From Argentina anserina (taxonomy: Eukaryota; Streptophyta; Magnoliopsida; Rosales; Rosaceae), in assembly GCF_933775445.1 (NCBI RefSeq), contig NW_026089451.1, forward strand, positions 62,001 through 126,000: a stretch of 64,000 bases of DNA, in the 5' to 3' direction. Of the stretch, positions 48,645 to 61,947 are shown one piece after another (within the stretch, counting starts at the first letter, position 1; every line of letters starts with the position of its first letter). Both the position numbers and the translations under genes were made by a program. The notes under the pieces were generated by a model. It ran no database searches. It was given only the letters and a program-made list of their open reading frames with translations, and was not told where the DNA came from.

Positions 48645-51185
48645 AAACTGAGTATCTTTCTATCGTGTGAGTATGTTTACTATTGCACTTTGAGTATCCT
48701 TTCAATTCTCGTTTGAATATCTTTCTGTAAGCCTTTCTGATGCGAGTTTCTATTGAATTTGTGATTGTTTCCAGTGTGGGCGTGTGTTTCTTTCAAACTG
48801 AGTATCTTTCTATCGTTTGAGTATGTTTACTATTGCACTTTGCGTATCTTTTCAATTCTCGTTTGAGTATCTTTCTGTAAGCCATTCTGATGCGAGTTTC
48901 TATTGAATTTCAGATAGTTTCTAGTGTGGGCGTGTGTTTCTTTCAAACTGAGTATCTTTCTATTGTTTGAGTATGTTTACTATTGCAATTTGAGTATCTT
49001 TTCAATTCTCGTTTGAGTATCTTTCTGAACGGCTTTCGATGCGAGTTTTTCTTGAATTTGAGATAGTTTCTAGTGTGGGCGTGTGTTTCTTTCAAACTGA
49101 GTATCTTTCTATCGTTTGAGTATGTTTACTATTGCACTTTGAGTATCTTTTCAATTCTCGTTTGAGTATCTTTCTGTAAGCCTTTCTGATGCGAGTTTCT
49201 ATTGAATTTGAGAGTTTTTCCAGTGTGGGCGTGTGTTTCTTTCAAACTGAGTATCTTTCTATCGTTTGAGTATGTTTACTATTACACTTTGAGTATCTTT
49301 TCAATTCTCGTTTGAGTATCTTTCTGAATGGCTTTCGATGCGAGTTTCTATTGAATTTCAGATAGTTTCCAGTGTGGGCGTGTGTTTCTTTCAAACTGAG
49401 TATCTTTCTATCGTGTGAGTATGTTTACTATTGCACTTTGAGTATCCTTTCATTTCTCGTTTGAATATCTTTCTGTAAGCCTTTCTGATGCGAGTTTCTA
49501 TTGAATTTGAGATTGTTTCCAGTGTGGGCGTGTGTTTCTTTCAAACTGAGTATCTTTCTATCGTGTGAGTATGTTTACTATTGCACTTTGAGTATCTTTT
49601 CAATTCTCGTTTGAATATCTTTCTGTAAGCCTTTCTGATGCGAGTTTCTATTGAATTTCAGATAGTTTCTAGTGTGGGCGTGTGTTTCTTTCAAACTGAG
49701 TATCTTTCTATCGTTTGAGTATGTTTACTATTGCACTTTGCGTATCTTTTCAATTCTCGTTTGAGTATCTTTCTGACAGCTTTCGATGCGAGTTTCTATT
49801 GAATTTCAGAGAGTTTCCAGTGTGGGCGTGTGTTTCTTTCAAACTGAGTATCTTTCTATCGTTTGAGTATGTTTACTATTGCACTTTGCGTATCTTTTCA
49901 ATTCCCGTTTGAGTATCTTTCTGAACGGCTTTCGATGCTAGTTTTTCTTGAATTTTAGAGTGTTTCCAGTGTGGGCGTGTGTTTCTTTCAAACTGAGTAT
50001 CTTTCTATCGTTTGAGTATGTTTACTATTGCACTTTGAGTATCTTTTCAATTCTCGTTTGAGTATCTTTCTGTAAGCCTTTCTGATGCGAGTTTCTATTG
50101 AATTTGAGAGTTTTTACAGTGTGGGCGTGTGTTTCTTTCAAACTGAGTATCTTTCTATCGTTTGAGTATGTTTACTATTACAATTTGAGTATCTTTTCAA
50201 TTCTCGTTTGAGTATCTTTCTGAATGGCTTTCGATGCGAGTTTCTATTGAATTTCAGATAGTTTCCAGTGTGGGCGTGTGTTTCTTTCAAACTGAGTATC
50301 TTTCTATCGTGTGAGTATGTTTACTATTGCACTTTGAGTATCCTTTCATTTCTCGTTTGAATATCTTTCTGTAAGCCTTTCTGATGCGAGTTTCTATTGA
50401 ATTTGAGATTGTTTCCAGTGTGGGCGTGTGTTTCTTTCAAACTGAGTATCTTTCCATCGTTTGAGTATGTTTACTATTGCACTTTGCGTATCTTTTCAAT
50501 TTTCGTTTGAGTATCTTTCTGAACAGCTTTCGATGCGAGTTTCTATTGAATTTTAGATAGTTTCCAGTTTGGGCGTGTGTTTCTTTCAAACTGAGTATCT
50601 TTCTATCATTTGAGTATGTTTACTATTGCACTTTGAGTATCCTTTCAATTCTCGTTTGAGTATCTTTCTGTAAGCCTTTCCGATGCGAGTTTCTATTGAA
50701 TTTCAGATAGTTTTCAGTGTGGGCGTGTGTTTCTTTCAAACTGAGTATCTTTCTATCGTTTGAGTATGTTTACTATTGCAATTTGAGTATCTTTTCAATT
50801 CTCGTTTGAGTATCTTTCTGTAAGCCTTTCTGATGCGAGTTTCTATTGAATTTGAGAGTGTTTCCATTGTGGGCGTGTGTTTCTTGCAAACTGAGTATCT
50901 TTCTATTGTTTGAGTATGTTTACTATTGCACTTTGCGTATCTTTTCAATTCTCGTTTGAGTATCTTTCTGACGGCTTTCGATGCGAGTTTCTATTGAATT
51001 TCAGAGAGTTTCCAGTGTGGGCGTGTGTTTCTTTCAAACTGAGTATCTTTCTATCGTTTGAGTATGTTTACTATTGCACTTTGCGTATCTTTTTAATTCT
51101 CGTTTGAGTATCTTTCTGTAAGCCATTCTGATGCGAGTTTCTATTGAATTTCAGATAGTTTTCAGTGTGGGCGTGTGTTTCTTTC
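48645..51185. repeat. 17-monomer tandem duplication, copy 1 (2541 bp)
   Basis: It is repeated immediately at 51186-53726. Anchors are GTGATTG (about 48762 and 51303), the Q monomer with TTTCTAGTG, S (49733 and 52274), CCATCGTTTG with CAATTTTCG, GTTTGGGCG, and E (50928 and 53469). Its first part is also in the 4185-bp repeat. A private change here is TTTTTACAGTG near 50111. Confidence 0.83.
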
Positions 51186-53726
51186 AAACTGAGTATCTTT
51201 CTATCGTGTGAGTATGTTTACTATTGCACTTTGAGTATCCTTTCAATTCTCGTTTGAATATCTTTCTGTAAGCCTTTCTGATGCGAGTTTCTATTGAATT
51301 TGTGATTGTTTCCAGTGTGGGCGTGTGTTTCTTTCAAACTGAGTATCTTTCTATCGTTTGAGTATGTTTACTATTGCACTTTGCGTATCTTTTCAATTCT
51401 CGTTTGAGTATCTTTCTGTAAGCCATTCTGATGCGAGTTTCTATTGAATTTCAGATAGTTTCTAGTGTGGGCGTGTGTTTCTTTCAAACTGAGTATCTTT
51501 CTATTGTTTGAGTATGTTTACTATTGCAATTTGAGTATCTTTTCAATTCTCGTTTGAGTATCTTTCTGAACGGCTTTCGATGCGAGTTTTTCTTGAATTT
51601 GAGATAGTTTCTAGTGTGGGCGTGTGTTTCTTTCAAACTGAGTATCTTTCTATCGTTTGAGTATGTTTACTATTGCACTTTGAGTATCTTTTCAATTCTC
51701 GTTTGAGTATCTTTCTGTAAGCCTTTCTGATGCGAGTTTCTATTGAATTTGAGAGTTTTTCCAGTGTGGGCGTGTGTTTCTTTCAAACTGAGTATCTTTC
51801 TATCGTTTGAGTATGTTTACTATTGCACTTTGAGTATCTTTTCAATTCTCGTTTGAGTATCTTTCTGAATGGCTTTCGATGCGAGTTTCTATTGAATTTC
51901 AGATAGTTTCCAGTGTGGGCGTGTGTTTCTTTCAAACTGAGTATCTTTCTATCGTGTGAGTATGTTTACTATTGCACTTTGAGTATCCTTTCATTTCTCG
52001 TTTGAATATCTTTCTGTAAGCCTTTCTGATGCGAGTTTCTATTGAATTTGAGATTGTTTCCAGTGTGGGCGTGTGTTTCTTTCAAACTGAGTATCTTTCT
52101 ATCGTGTGAGTATGTTTACTATTGCACTTTGAGTATCTTTTCAATTCTCGTTTGAATATCTTTCTGTAAGCCTTTCTGATGCGAGTTTCTATTGAATTTC
52201 AGATAGTTTCTAGTGTGGGCGTGTGTTTCTTTCAAACTGAGTATCTTTCTATCGTTTGAGTATGTTTACTATTGCACTTTGCGTATCTTTTCAATTCTCG
52301 TTTGAGTATCTTTCTGACAGCTTTCGATGCGAGTTTCTATTGAATTTCAGAGAGTTTCCAGTGTGGGCGTGTGTTTCTTTCAAACTGAGTATCTTTCTAT
52401 CGTTTGAGTATGTTTACTATTGCACTTTGCGTATCTTTTCAATTCCCGTTTGAGTATCTTTCTGAACGGCTTTCGATGCTAGTTTTTCTTGAATTTTAGA
52501 GTGTTTCCAGTGTGGGCGTGTGTTTCTTTCAAACTGAGTATCTTTCTATCGTTTGAGTATGTTTACTATTGCACTTTGAGTATCTTTTCAATTCTCGTTT
52601 GAGTATCTTTCTGTAAGCCTTTCTGATGCGAGTTTCTATTGAATTTGAGAGTTTTTCCAGTGTGGGCGTGTGTTTCTTTCAAACTGAGTATCTTTCTATC
52701 GTTTGAGTATGTTTACTATTGCAATTTGAGTATCTTTTCAATTCTCGTTTGAGTATCTTTCTGAATGGCTTTCGATGCGAGTTTCTATTGAATTTCAGAT
52801 AGTTTCCAGTGTGGGCGTGTGTTTCTTTCAAACTGAGTATCTTTCTATCGTGTGAGTATGTTTACTATTGCACTTTGAGTATCCTTTCATTTCTCGTTTG
52901 AATATCTTTCTGTAAGCCTTTCTGATGCGAGTTTCTATTGAATTTGAGAGTTTTTCCAGTGTGGGCGTGTGTTTCTTTCAAACTGAGTATCTTTCCATCG
53001 TTTGAGTATGTTTACTATTGCACTTTGCGTATCTTTTCAATTTTCGTTTGAGTATCTTTCTGAACAGCTTTCGATGCGAGTTTCTATTGAATTTTAGATA
53101 GTTTCCAGTTTGGGCGTGTGTTTCTTTCAAACTGAGTATCTTTCTATCATTTGAGTATGTTTACTATTGCACTTTGAGTATCCTTTCAATTCTCGTTTGA
53201 GTATCTTTCTGTAAGCCTTTCCGATGCGAGTTTCTATTGAATTTCAGATAGTTTTCAGTGTGGGCGTGTGTTTCTTTCAAACTGAGTATCTTTCTATCGT
53301 TTGAGTATGTTTACTATTGCAATTTGAGTATCTTTTCAATTCTCGTTTGAGTATCTTTCTGTAAGCCTTTCTGATGCGAGTTTCTATTGAATTTGAGATT
53401 GTTTCCATTGTGGGCGTGTGTTTCTTGCAAACTGAGTATCTTTCTATTGTTTGAGTATGTTTACTATTGCACTTTGCGTATCTTTTCAATTCTCGTTTGA
53501 GTATCTTTCTGACGGCTTTCGATGCGAGTTTCTATTGAATTTCAGAGAGTTTCCAGTGTGGGCGTGTGTTTCTTTCAAACTGAGTATCTTTCTATCGTTT
53601 GAGTATGTTTACTATTGCACTTTGCGTATCTTTTTAATTCTCGTTTGAGTATCTTTCTGTAAGCCATTCTGATGCGAGTTTCTATTGAATTTCAGATAGT
53701 TTTCAGTGTGGGCGTGTGTTTCTTTC
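51186..53726. repeat. 17-monomer tandem duplication, copy 2 (2541 bp)
   Basis: Same order as 48645-51185. A visible difference is GAGAGTTTTTCC near 52945, where copy 1 has GAGATTGTTTCC; that matches the P monomer a few units upstream and looks like conversion. GCACTTTGAG and GCAATTTGAG replace the TTACA.. forms near 51826 and 52720. Confidence 0.82.
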
Positions 53727-55090
53727 AAACTGAGTATCTTTCTATTGCTTGAGTATGTTTACTATTGCAATTTGAGTATCTTTTCAATTCTCGTTTGAGT
53801 ATCTTTCTGAACAGCTTTCGATGCGAGTTTCTATTGAATTTTAGATAGTTTCCAGTGTGGGCGTGTGTTTCTTTCAAACTGAGTATCTTTCTATCATTTG
53901 AGTATGTTTACTATTGCACTTTGAGTATCTTTTCAATTCTCGTTTGAGTATCTTTCTGTAAGCCTTTCCGATGCGAGTTTATATTGAATTTGAGAGTGTT
54001 TCCAGTGTGGGCGTGTGTTTCTTTCAAACTGAGTATCTTTCTATCGTTTGAGTATGTTTACTATTGCACTTTGCGTATCTTTTCAATTCTCATTTGAGTA
54101 TCTTTCTAAACGGCTTTCGATGCGAGTTTCTATTGAATTTCAGATAGTTTCCAGTGTGGGCGTGTGTTTCTTTCAAACTGAGTATCTTTCTATCGTTTGA
54201 GTATGTTTACTATTGCACTTTGCGTATCTTTTCAATTCTCGTTTGAGTATGTTTCTGTAAGCCTTTCTGATGCGAGTTTCTCTTGAATTTGAGAGTGTTT
54301 CCAGTGTGGGCGTGTGTTTCTTTCAAACTGAGTATCTTTCTATCGTTTGAGTATGTTTACAATTGCAATTTGAGTATCTTTTCAATTCTCGTTTGAGTAT
54401 GTTTCTGTAAACCTTTCTGATGCGAGTTTCTATTGAATTTGAGATTGTTTCCAGTGTGGGCGTGTGTTTCTTTCAAACTGAGTATCTTTCTATCGTTTGA
54501 GTATGTTTACAATTGCAATTTGAGTATCTTTTCAATTCTCGTTTGAGTATCTTTCTCTAAGGCTTTCTGATGCGACTTTCTATTGAATTTGAGAGTGTTT
54601 CCAGTGTGGGCGTGTGTTTCTTTCAAACTGAGTATCTTTCTATCGTTTGAGTATGTTTACTATTGCACTTTGCGTATCTTTTCAATTCTCGTTTGAGTAT
54701 CTTTCTGAACGGCTTTCGATGAGAGTTTTTCTTGAATTTTAGAGTGTTTCCAGTTTGGGCGTGTGTTTCTTTCAAACTGAGTATCTTTCTATCGTTTGAG
54801 TATGTTTACTATTGCACTTTGAGTATCTTTTCAATTCTCGTTTGAGTATCTTTCTGAAAGGCTTTCGATGCGAGTTTCTATTGAATTTCAGATAGTTTCC
54901 AGTGTGGGCGTGTGTTTCTTTCAAACTGAGTATCTTTCTATCGTGTGAGTATGTTTACTATTGCGCTTTGAGTATCCTTTCAATTCTCGTTTGAATATCT
55001 TTCTGTAAGCCTTTCTGATGCGAGTTTCTATTGAATTTGAGATTGTTTCCAGTGTGGGCGTGTGTTTCTTTCAAACTGAGTATCTTTCTA
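53727..55090. repeat. Second copy of the 47.0-48.36 kb block
   Basis: It continues the 6726-bp offset match listed at 46740-48360. It ends where CAATTCTTGTTTGAG (about 55131) replaces the CAATTTTCG seen at about 48407. It holds satellite only. Confidence 0.8.
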
Positions 55091-58000
55091 TCGTTTGAGT
55101 ATGTTTACTATTGCACTTTGCGTATCTTTTCAATTCTTGTTTGAGTATCTTTCTGTAAGCCATTCTGATGCGAGTTTCTATTGAATTTCAGATAGTTTCT
55201 AGTGTGGGCGTGTGTTTCTTTCAAACTGAGTATCTTTCTATTGTTTGAGTATGTTTACTATTGCACTTTGCGTATCTTTTCAATTCTCGTTTGAGTATCT
55301 TTCTGACGGCTTTCGATGCGAGTTTCTATTGAATTTCAGAGAGTTTCCAGTGTGGGCGTGTGTTTCTTTCAAACTGAGTATCTTTCTATCGTTTGAGTAT
55401 GTTTACTATTGCACTTTGCGTATCTTTTTAATTCTCGTTTGAGTATCTTTCTGTAAGCCATTCTGATGCGAGTTTCTATTGAATTTCAGATAGTTTTCAG
55501 TGTGGGCGTGTGTTTCTTTCAAACTGAGTATCTTTCTATTGCTTGAGTATGTTTACTATTGCAATTTGAGTATCTTTTCAATTCTCGTTTGAGTATCTTT
55601 CTGAACAGCTTTCGATGCGAGTTTCTATTGAATTTTAGATAGTTTCCAGTGTGGGCGTGTGTTTCTTTCAAACTGAGTATCTTTCTATCATTTGAGTATG
55701 TTTACTATTGCACTTTGAGTATCTTTTCAATTCTCGTTTGAGTATCTTTCTGTAAGCCTTTCCGATGCGAGTTTATATTGAATTTGAGAGTGTTTCCAGT
55801 GTGGGCGTGTGTTTCTTTCAAACTGAGTATCTTTCTATCGTTTGAGTATGTTTACTATTGCACTTTGCGTATCTTTTCAATTCTCATTTGAGTATCTTTC
55901 TAAACGGCTTTCGATGCGAGTTTCTATTGAATTTCAGATAGTTTCCAGTGTGGGCGTGTGTTTCTTTCAAACTGAGTATCTTTCTATCGTTTGAGTATGT
56001 TTACTATTGCACTTTGCGTATCTTTTCAATTCTCATTTGAGTATCTTTCTAAACGGCTTTCGATGCGAGTTTCTATTGAATTTCAGATAGTTTCCAGTGT
56101 GGGCGTGTGTTTCTTTCAAACTGAGTATCTTTCTATTGTTTGAGTATGTTTACTATTGCAATTTGAGTATCTTTTCAATTCTCGTTTGAGTATCTTTCTG
56201 AACGGCTTTCGATGCGAGTTTTTCTTGAATTTGAGAGTGTTTCCAGTGTGGGCGTGTGTTTCTTTCAAACTGAGTATCTTTCTATCGTTTGAGTATGTTT
56301 ACTATTGCACTTTGCGTATCTTTTCAATTCTCATTTGAGTATCTTTCTAAACGGCTTCCGATGCGAGTTTCTATTGAATTTTAGATAGTTTCCAGTTTGG
56401 GCGTGTGTTTCTTTCAAACTGAGTATCTTTCTATCATTTGAGTATGTTTACTATTGCACTTTGAGTATCCTTTCAATTCTCGTTTGAGTATCTTTCTGTA
56501 AGCCTTTCCGATGCGAGTTTCTATTGAATTTCAGATAGTTTCCAATGTGGGCGTGTCTTTCTTTCAAACTGAGTATCTTTATATCGTTTGAGTATGTTTA
56601 CAATTGCAATTTGAGTATCTTTTCAATTCTCGTTTGAGTATCTTTCTGTAAGCCTTTCTGATGCGAGTTTCTATTGAATTTGAGAGTGTTTCCATTGTGG
56701 GCGTGTGTTTCTTTCAAACTGAGTATCTTTCTATTGTTTGAGTATGTTTACTATTGCACTTTGCGTATCTTTTCAATTCTCGTTTGAGTATCTTTCTGAC
56801 GGCTTTCGATGCGAGTTTCTATTGAATTTCAGAGAGTTTCCAGTGTGGGCGTGTGTTTCTTTCAAACTGAGTATCTTTCTATCGTTTGAGTATGTTTACT
56901 ATTGCACTTTGCGTATCTTTTTAATTCTCGTTTGAGTATCTTTCTGAACGGCTTTCGATGCGAGTTTTTCTAGAATTTTAGAGTGTTTCCAGTGTGGGCG
57001 TGTGTTTCTTTCAAACTGAGTATCTTTCTATCGTTTGAGTATGTTTACTATTGCACTTTCAGTATCTTTTCAATTCTCGTTTGAGTATCTTTCTGTAAGC
57101 CTTTCCGATGCGAGTTTCTATTGAATTTGAGAGTGTTTCCAGTGTGGGCATGTGTTTCTTTCAAACTGAGTATCTTTCTATCGTTTGAGTATGTTTACTA
57201 TTGCACTTTGCGTATCTTTTCAATTCTCGTTTGAGTATCTTTCTGTAAGCCATTCTGATGCGAGTTTCTATTGAATTTGAGAGTGTTTCCAGTGTGGGCG
57301 TGTGTTTCTTTCAAACTGAGTATCTTTCTATCGTTTGAGTATGTTTACAATTGCAATTTGAGTATCTTTTCAATTCTCATTTGAGTATCTTTCTGTAAGA
57401 TTTTCCGATGCGAGTTTCTATTGAATTTGAGAGTGTTTCCAGTGTGGGTGTGTGTTTCTTTCATACTGACTATCTTTCTATCGTTTGAGTATGTTTACTA
57501 TTGCACTTTGCGTATCCTTTCAATTCTCGTTTGAGTATCTTTCTGACGGCTTTCGATGCGAGTTTCTGTTGAATTTCAGAGAGTTTCCAGTGTGGGCGTG
57601 TGTTTCTTTCAAACTGAGTATCTTTCTATCGTTTGAGTATGTTTACTATTGCACTTTGCGTATCTTTTCAATTCTCGTTTGAGTATCTTTCTGAACGGCT
57701 TTCGATGCGAGTTTTTCTTGAATTTTAGAGTGTTTCCAGTGTGGGCGTGTGTTTCTTTCAAACTGAGTATCTTTCTATCGTTTGAGTATGTTTACTATTG
57801 CAATTTGAGTATCTTTTCAATTCTCGTTTGAGTATCTTTCTGAACAGCTTTCGATGCGAGTTTCTATTATATTTTAGATAGTTTCCAGTGTGGGCGTGTG
57901 TTTCTTTCAAACTGAATATCTTTCTATCATTTGAGTATGTTTACTATTGCACTTTGAGTATCCTTTCAATTCTCGTTTGAGTATCTTTCTGTAAGCCTTT

Positions 58001-58098
58001 CTGATGCGAGTTTCTATTGAATTTCAGATAGTTTTCAGTGTGGGCGTGTGTTTCTTTCAAACTGAGTATCTTTCTATTGTTTGAGTATGTTTACTATT
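55091..58098. repeat. Mosaic satellite zone rich in E and J monomers
   Basis: 55263-55870 repeats 53469-54076 at offset 1794 (12 monomers): E, Q with GTTTTCAG, O after CTATTGCTTGAG, Pc with TTTATATTG. Three J monomers with TTCTCATTTGAG and TAAACGG occur near 55.9, 56.04 and 56.34 kb. E monomers occur at 55263, 56756 and 57503. From about 57.0 kb the units are more divergent from each other: GGGCATGTG (57147), GTAAGATTTTCC (about 57396), GGGTGTGTG (about 57446), CATACTGACTATC (about 57463) and a TATTATATTTTAG unit (about 57865). Confidence 0.72.
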
Positions 58099-58229
58099 GC
58101 ATTCTCATTTGAGTATCTTTCTAAACGGCTTTCGATGCGAGTTTCTATTGAATTTCAGATAGTTTCCAGGGTGGGCGTGTGTTTCTTTCAAACTGAGTAT
58201 CTTTCTATCGTTTGAGTATGTTTACTATT
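58099..58229. repeat. 131-bp monomer with an 18-bp deletion, copy 1
   Basis: TACTATTGCATTCTCATTTG lacks the 18 bases that normally link GC to ATTCTC. The next monomer starts 131 bases later. The remainder is a J monomer (TAAACGG) with CCAGGGTGGGCG. The same deletion with the same linked J and CCAGGG changes recurs at 63771. Confidence 0.88.
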
Positions 58230-59850
58230 GCACTTTGCGTATCTTTTCAATTCTCGTTTGAGTATGTTTCTGTAAGCCTTTCTGATGCGAGTTTCTCTTG
58301 AATTTGAGAGTGTTTCCAGTGTGGGCGTGTGTTTCTTTCAAACTGAGTATCTTTCTATCGTTTGAGTATGTTTACTATTGCAATTTGAGTATCTTTTCAA
58401 TTCTCGTTTGAGTATCTTTCTGTAAGCCATTCTGATGCGAGTTTCTATTGAATTTCAGATAGTTTCCAGGGTGGGCGTGTGTTTCTTTCAAACTGAGTAT
58501 CTTTCTATCGTTTGAGTATGTTTACTATTGCACTTTGCGTATCTTTTCAATTCTCGTTTGAGTATCTTTCTGAACGGCTTTCGATGAGAGTTTTTCTTGA
58601 ATTTTAGAGTGTTTCCAGTTTGGGCGTGTGTTTCTTTCAAACTGAGTATCTTTCTATCGTTTGAGTATGTTTACTATTGCACTTTGAGTATCTTTTCAAT
58701 TCTCGTTTGAGTATCTTTCTGAAAAGCTTTCGATGCGAGTTTCTATTGAATTTCAGAGAGTGTTTCCAGTGTGGGCGTGTGTTTCTTTCAAACTGAGTAT
58801 CTTTCTATCGTTTGAGTATGTTTACTATTACAATTTGAGTATCTTTTCAATTCTCGTTTGAGTATCTTTCTCAAAAGGCTTTCGATGCGAGTTTCTATTG
58901 AATTTCAGATAGTTTCCAGTGTGGGCGTGTGTTTCTTTCAAACTGAGTATCTTTCTATCGTGTGAGTATGTTTACTATTGCACTTTGAGTATCCTTTCAA
59001 TTCTCGTTTGAATATCTTTCTGTAAGCCTTTCTGATGCGAGTTTCTATTGAATTTGAAATTGTTTCCAGTGTGGGCGTGTGTTTCTTTCAAACTGAGTAT
59101 CTTTCTATCGTTTGAGTATGTTTACTATTGCACTTTGCGTATCTTTTCAATTCTTGTTTGAGTATCTTTCTGTAAGCCATTCTGATGCGAGTTTCTATTG
59201 AATTTCAGATAGTTTCTAGTGTGGGCGTGTGTTTCTTTCAAACTGAGTATCTTTCTATTGTTTGAGTATGTTTACTATTGCAATTTGAGTATCTTTTCAA
59301 TTCTCGTTTGAGTATCTTTCTGAACGGCTTTCGATGCGAGTTTTTTTTGAATTTGAGAGTGTTTCCAGTGTGGGCGTGTGTTTCTTTCAAACTGAGTATC
59401 TTTCTATCGTTTGAGTATGTTTACTATTGCACTTTGCGTATCTTTTCAATTCTCGTTTGAGTATCTTTCTGAACGGCTTTCGATGATAGTTTTTCTTGAA
59501 TTTTAGAGTGTTTCCAGTGTGGGCGTGTGTTTCTTTCAAACTGAGTATCTTTCTATTGTTTGAGTATGTTTACTATTGCACTTTGAGTATCTTTTCAATT
59601 CTCGTTTGAGTATCTTTCTGTAAGCCTTTCTGATTCGAGTTTATATTGAATTTGAGAGTGTTTCCAGTGTGGGCGTGTGTTTCTTTCAAACTGAGTATCT
59701 TTCTATCGTTTGAGTATGTTTACTATTACAATTTGAGTATCTTTTCAATTCTCGTTTGAGTATCTTTCTGAAAGGCTTTCGATGCGAGTTTCTATTGAAT
59801 TTCAGATAGTTTCCAGTGTGGGCGTGTGTTTCTTTCAAACTGAGTATCTT
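58150..59850. repeat. Tandem duplication near 58-62 kb, copy 1
   Basis: It matches 60097-61947. The offset is 1947 (CCAGGGTGGG near 58466, GAAAAGCTTTC, CAGAGAGTGTTTCC with two extra bases, CTCAAAAGGC at 58870) and then 2097 after a one-monomer difference (GAGTTTTTTTTG near 59338, GATGATAG near 59484, GATTCGAGTTTATATTG near 59632). Confidence 0.83.
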
Positions 59851-60096
59851 TCTATCGTTTGAGTATGTTTACTATTGCACTTTCAGTATCTTTTCAATTC
59901 TCGTTTGAGTATCTTTCTGTAAGCCTTTCCGATGCGAGTTTCTATTGAATTTGAGAGTGTTTCCAGTGTGGGCATGTGTTTCTTTCAAACTGAGTATCTT
60001 TCTATCGTTTGAGTATGTTTACTATTGCACTTTGCGTATCTTTTCAATTCTCGTTTGAGTATCTTTCTGTAAGCCATTCTGATGCGAGTTTCTATT
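59851..60096. repeat. Short stretch matching 57.03-57.27 kb
   Basis: It contains GCACTTTCAGTATC (59878) and GGGCATGTG (about 59971), both otherwise seen together only near 57053-57150, at an offset of 2825. It separates the two copies of the ~2-kb duplication. Confidence 0.7.
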
Positions 60097-61947
60097 GAAT
60101 TTGAGAGTGTTTCCAGTGTGGGCGTGTGTTTCTTTCAAACTGAGTATCTTTCTATCGTTTGAGTATGTTTACTATTGCACTTTGCGTATCTTTTCAATTC
60201 TCGTTTGAGTATGTTTCTGTAAGCCTTTCTGATGCGAGTTTCTCTTGAATTTGAGAGTGTTTCCAGTGTGGGCGTGTGTTTCTTTCAAACTGAGTATCTT
60301 TCTATCGTTTGAGTATGTTTACTATTGCAATTTGAGTATCTTTTCAATTCTCGTTTGAGTATCTTTCTGTAAGCCATTCTGATGCGAGTTTCTATTGAAT
60401 TTCAGATAGTTTCCAGGGTGGGCGTGTGTTTCTTTCAAACTGAGTATCTTTCTATCGTTTGAGTATGTTTACTATTGCACTTTGCGTATCTTTTCAATTC
60501 TCGTTTGAGTATCTTTCTGAACGGCTTTCGATGAGAGTTTTTCTTGAATTTTAGAGTGTTTCCAGTTTGGGCGTGTGTTTCTTTCAAACTGAGTATCTTT
60601 CTATCGTTTGAGTATGTTTACTATTGCACTTTGAGTATCTTTTCAATTCTCGTTTGAGTATCTTTCTGAAAAGCTTTCGATGCGAGTTTCTATTGAATTT
60701 CAGAGAGTGTTTCCAGTGTGGGCGTGTGTTTCTTTCAAACTGAGTATCTTTCTACCGTTTGAGTATGTTTACTATTACAATTTGAGTATCTTTTCAATTC
60801 TCGTTTGAGTATCTTTCTCAAAAGGCTTTCGATGCGAGTTTCTATTGAATTTCAGATAGTTTCCAGTGTGGGCGTGTGTTTCTTTCAAACTGAGTATCTT
60901 TCTATCGTGTGAGTATGTTTACTATTGCACTTTGAGTATCCTTTCAATTCTCGTTTGAATATCTTTCTGTAAGCCTTTCTGATGCGAGTTTCTATTGAAT
61001 TTGAGATTGTTTCCAGTGTGGGCGTGTGTTTCTTTCAAACTAAGTATCTTTCTATCATTTGAGTATGTTTACTATTGCACTTTGAGTATCCTTTCAATTC
61101 TCGTTTGAGTATCTTTCTGTAAGCCTTTCTGATGCGAGTTTCTATTGAATTTGAGATTGTTTCCAGTGTGGGCGTGTGTTTCTTTCAAACTGAGTATCTT
61201 TCTATCGTTTGAGTATGTTTACTATTGCACTTTGCGTATCTTTTCAATTCTTGTTTGAGTATCTTTCTGTAAGCCATTCTGATGCGAGTTTCTATTGAAT
61301 TTCAGATAGTTTCTAGTGTGGGCGTGTGTTTCTTTCAAACTGAGTATCTTTCTATTGTTTGAGTATGTTTACTATTGCAATTTGAGTATCTTTTCAATTC
61401 TCGTTTGAGTATCTTTCTGAACGGCTTTCGATGCGAGTTTTTTTTGAATTTGAGAGTGTTTCCAGTGTGGGCGTGTGTTTCTTTCAAACTGAGTATCTTT
61501 CTATCGTTTGAGTATGTTTACTATTGCACTTTGCGTATCTTTTCAATTCTCGTTTGAGTATCTTTCTGAACGGCTTTCGATGATAGTTTTTCTTGAATTT
61601 TAGAGTGTTTCCAGTGTGGGCGTGTGTTTCTTTCAAACTGAGTATCTTTCTATTGTTTGAGTATGTTTACTATTGCACTTTGAGTATCTTTTCAATTCTC
61701 GTTTGAGTATCTTTCTGTAAGCCTTTCTGATTCGAGTTTATATTGAATTTGAGAGTGTTTCCAGTGTGGGCGTGTGTTTCTTTCAAACTGAGTATCTTTC
61801 TATCGTTTGAGTATGTTTACTATTACAATTTGAGTATCTTTTCAATTCTCGTTTGAGTATCTTTCTGAAAGGCTTTCGATGCGAGTTTCTATTGAATTTC
61901 AGATAGTTTCCAGTGTGGGCGTGTGTTTCTTTCAAACTGAGTATCTT
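60097..61947. repeat. Tandem duplication near 58-62 kb, copy 2, with one extra monomer
   Basis: It carries all markers listed for 58150-59850. One additional 150-base P monomer near 61077-61226, following AACTAAGTATC and ATCATTTGAG, changes the offset from 1947 to 2097. Private changes include TCTACCGTTTG (about 60755). Confidence 0.82.
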
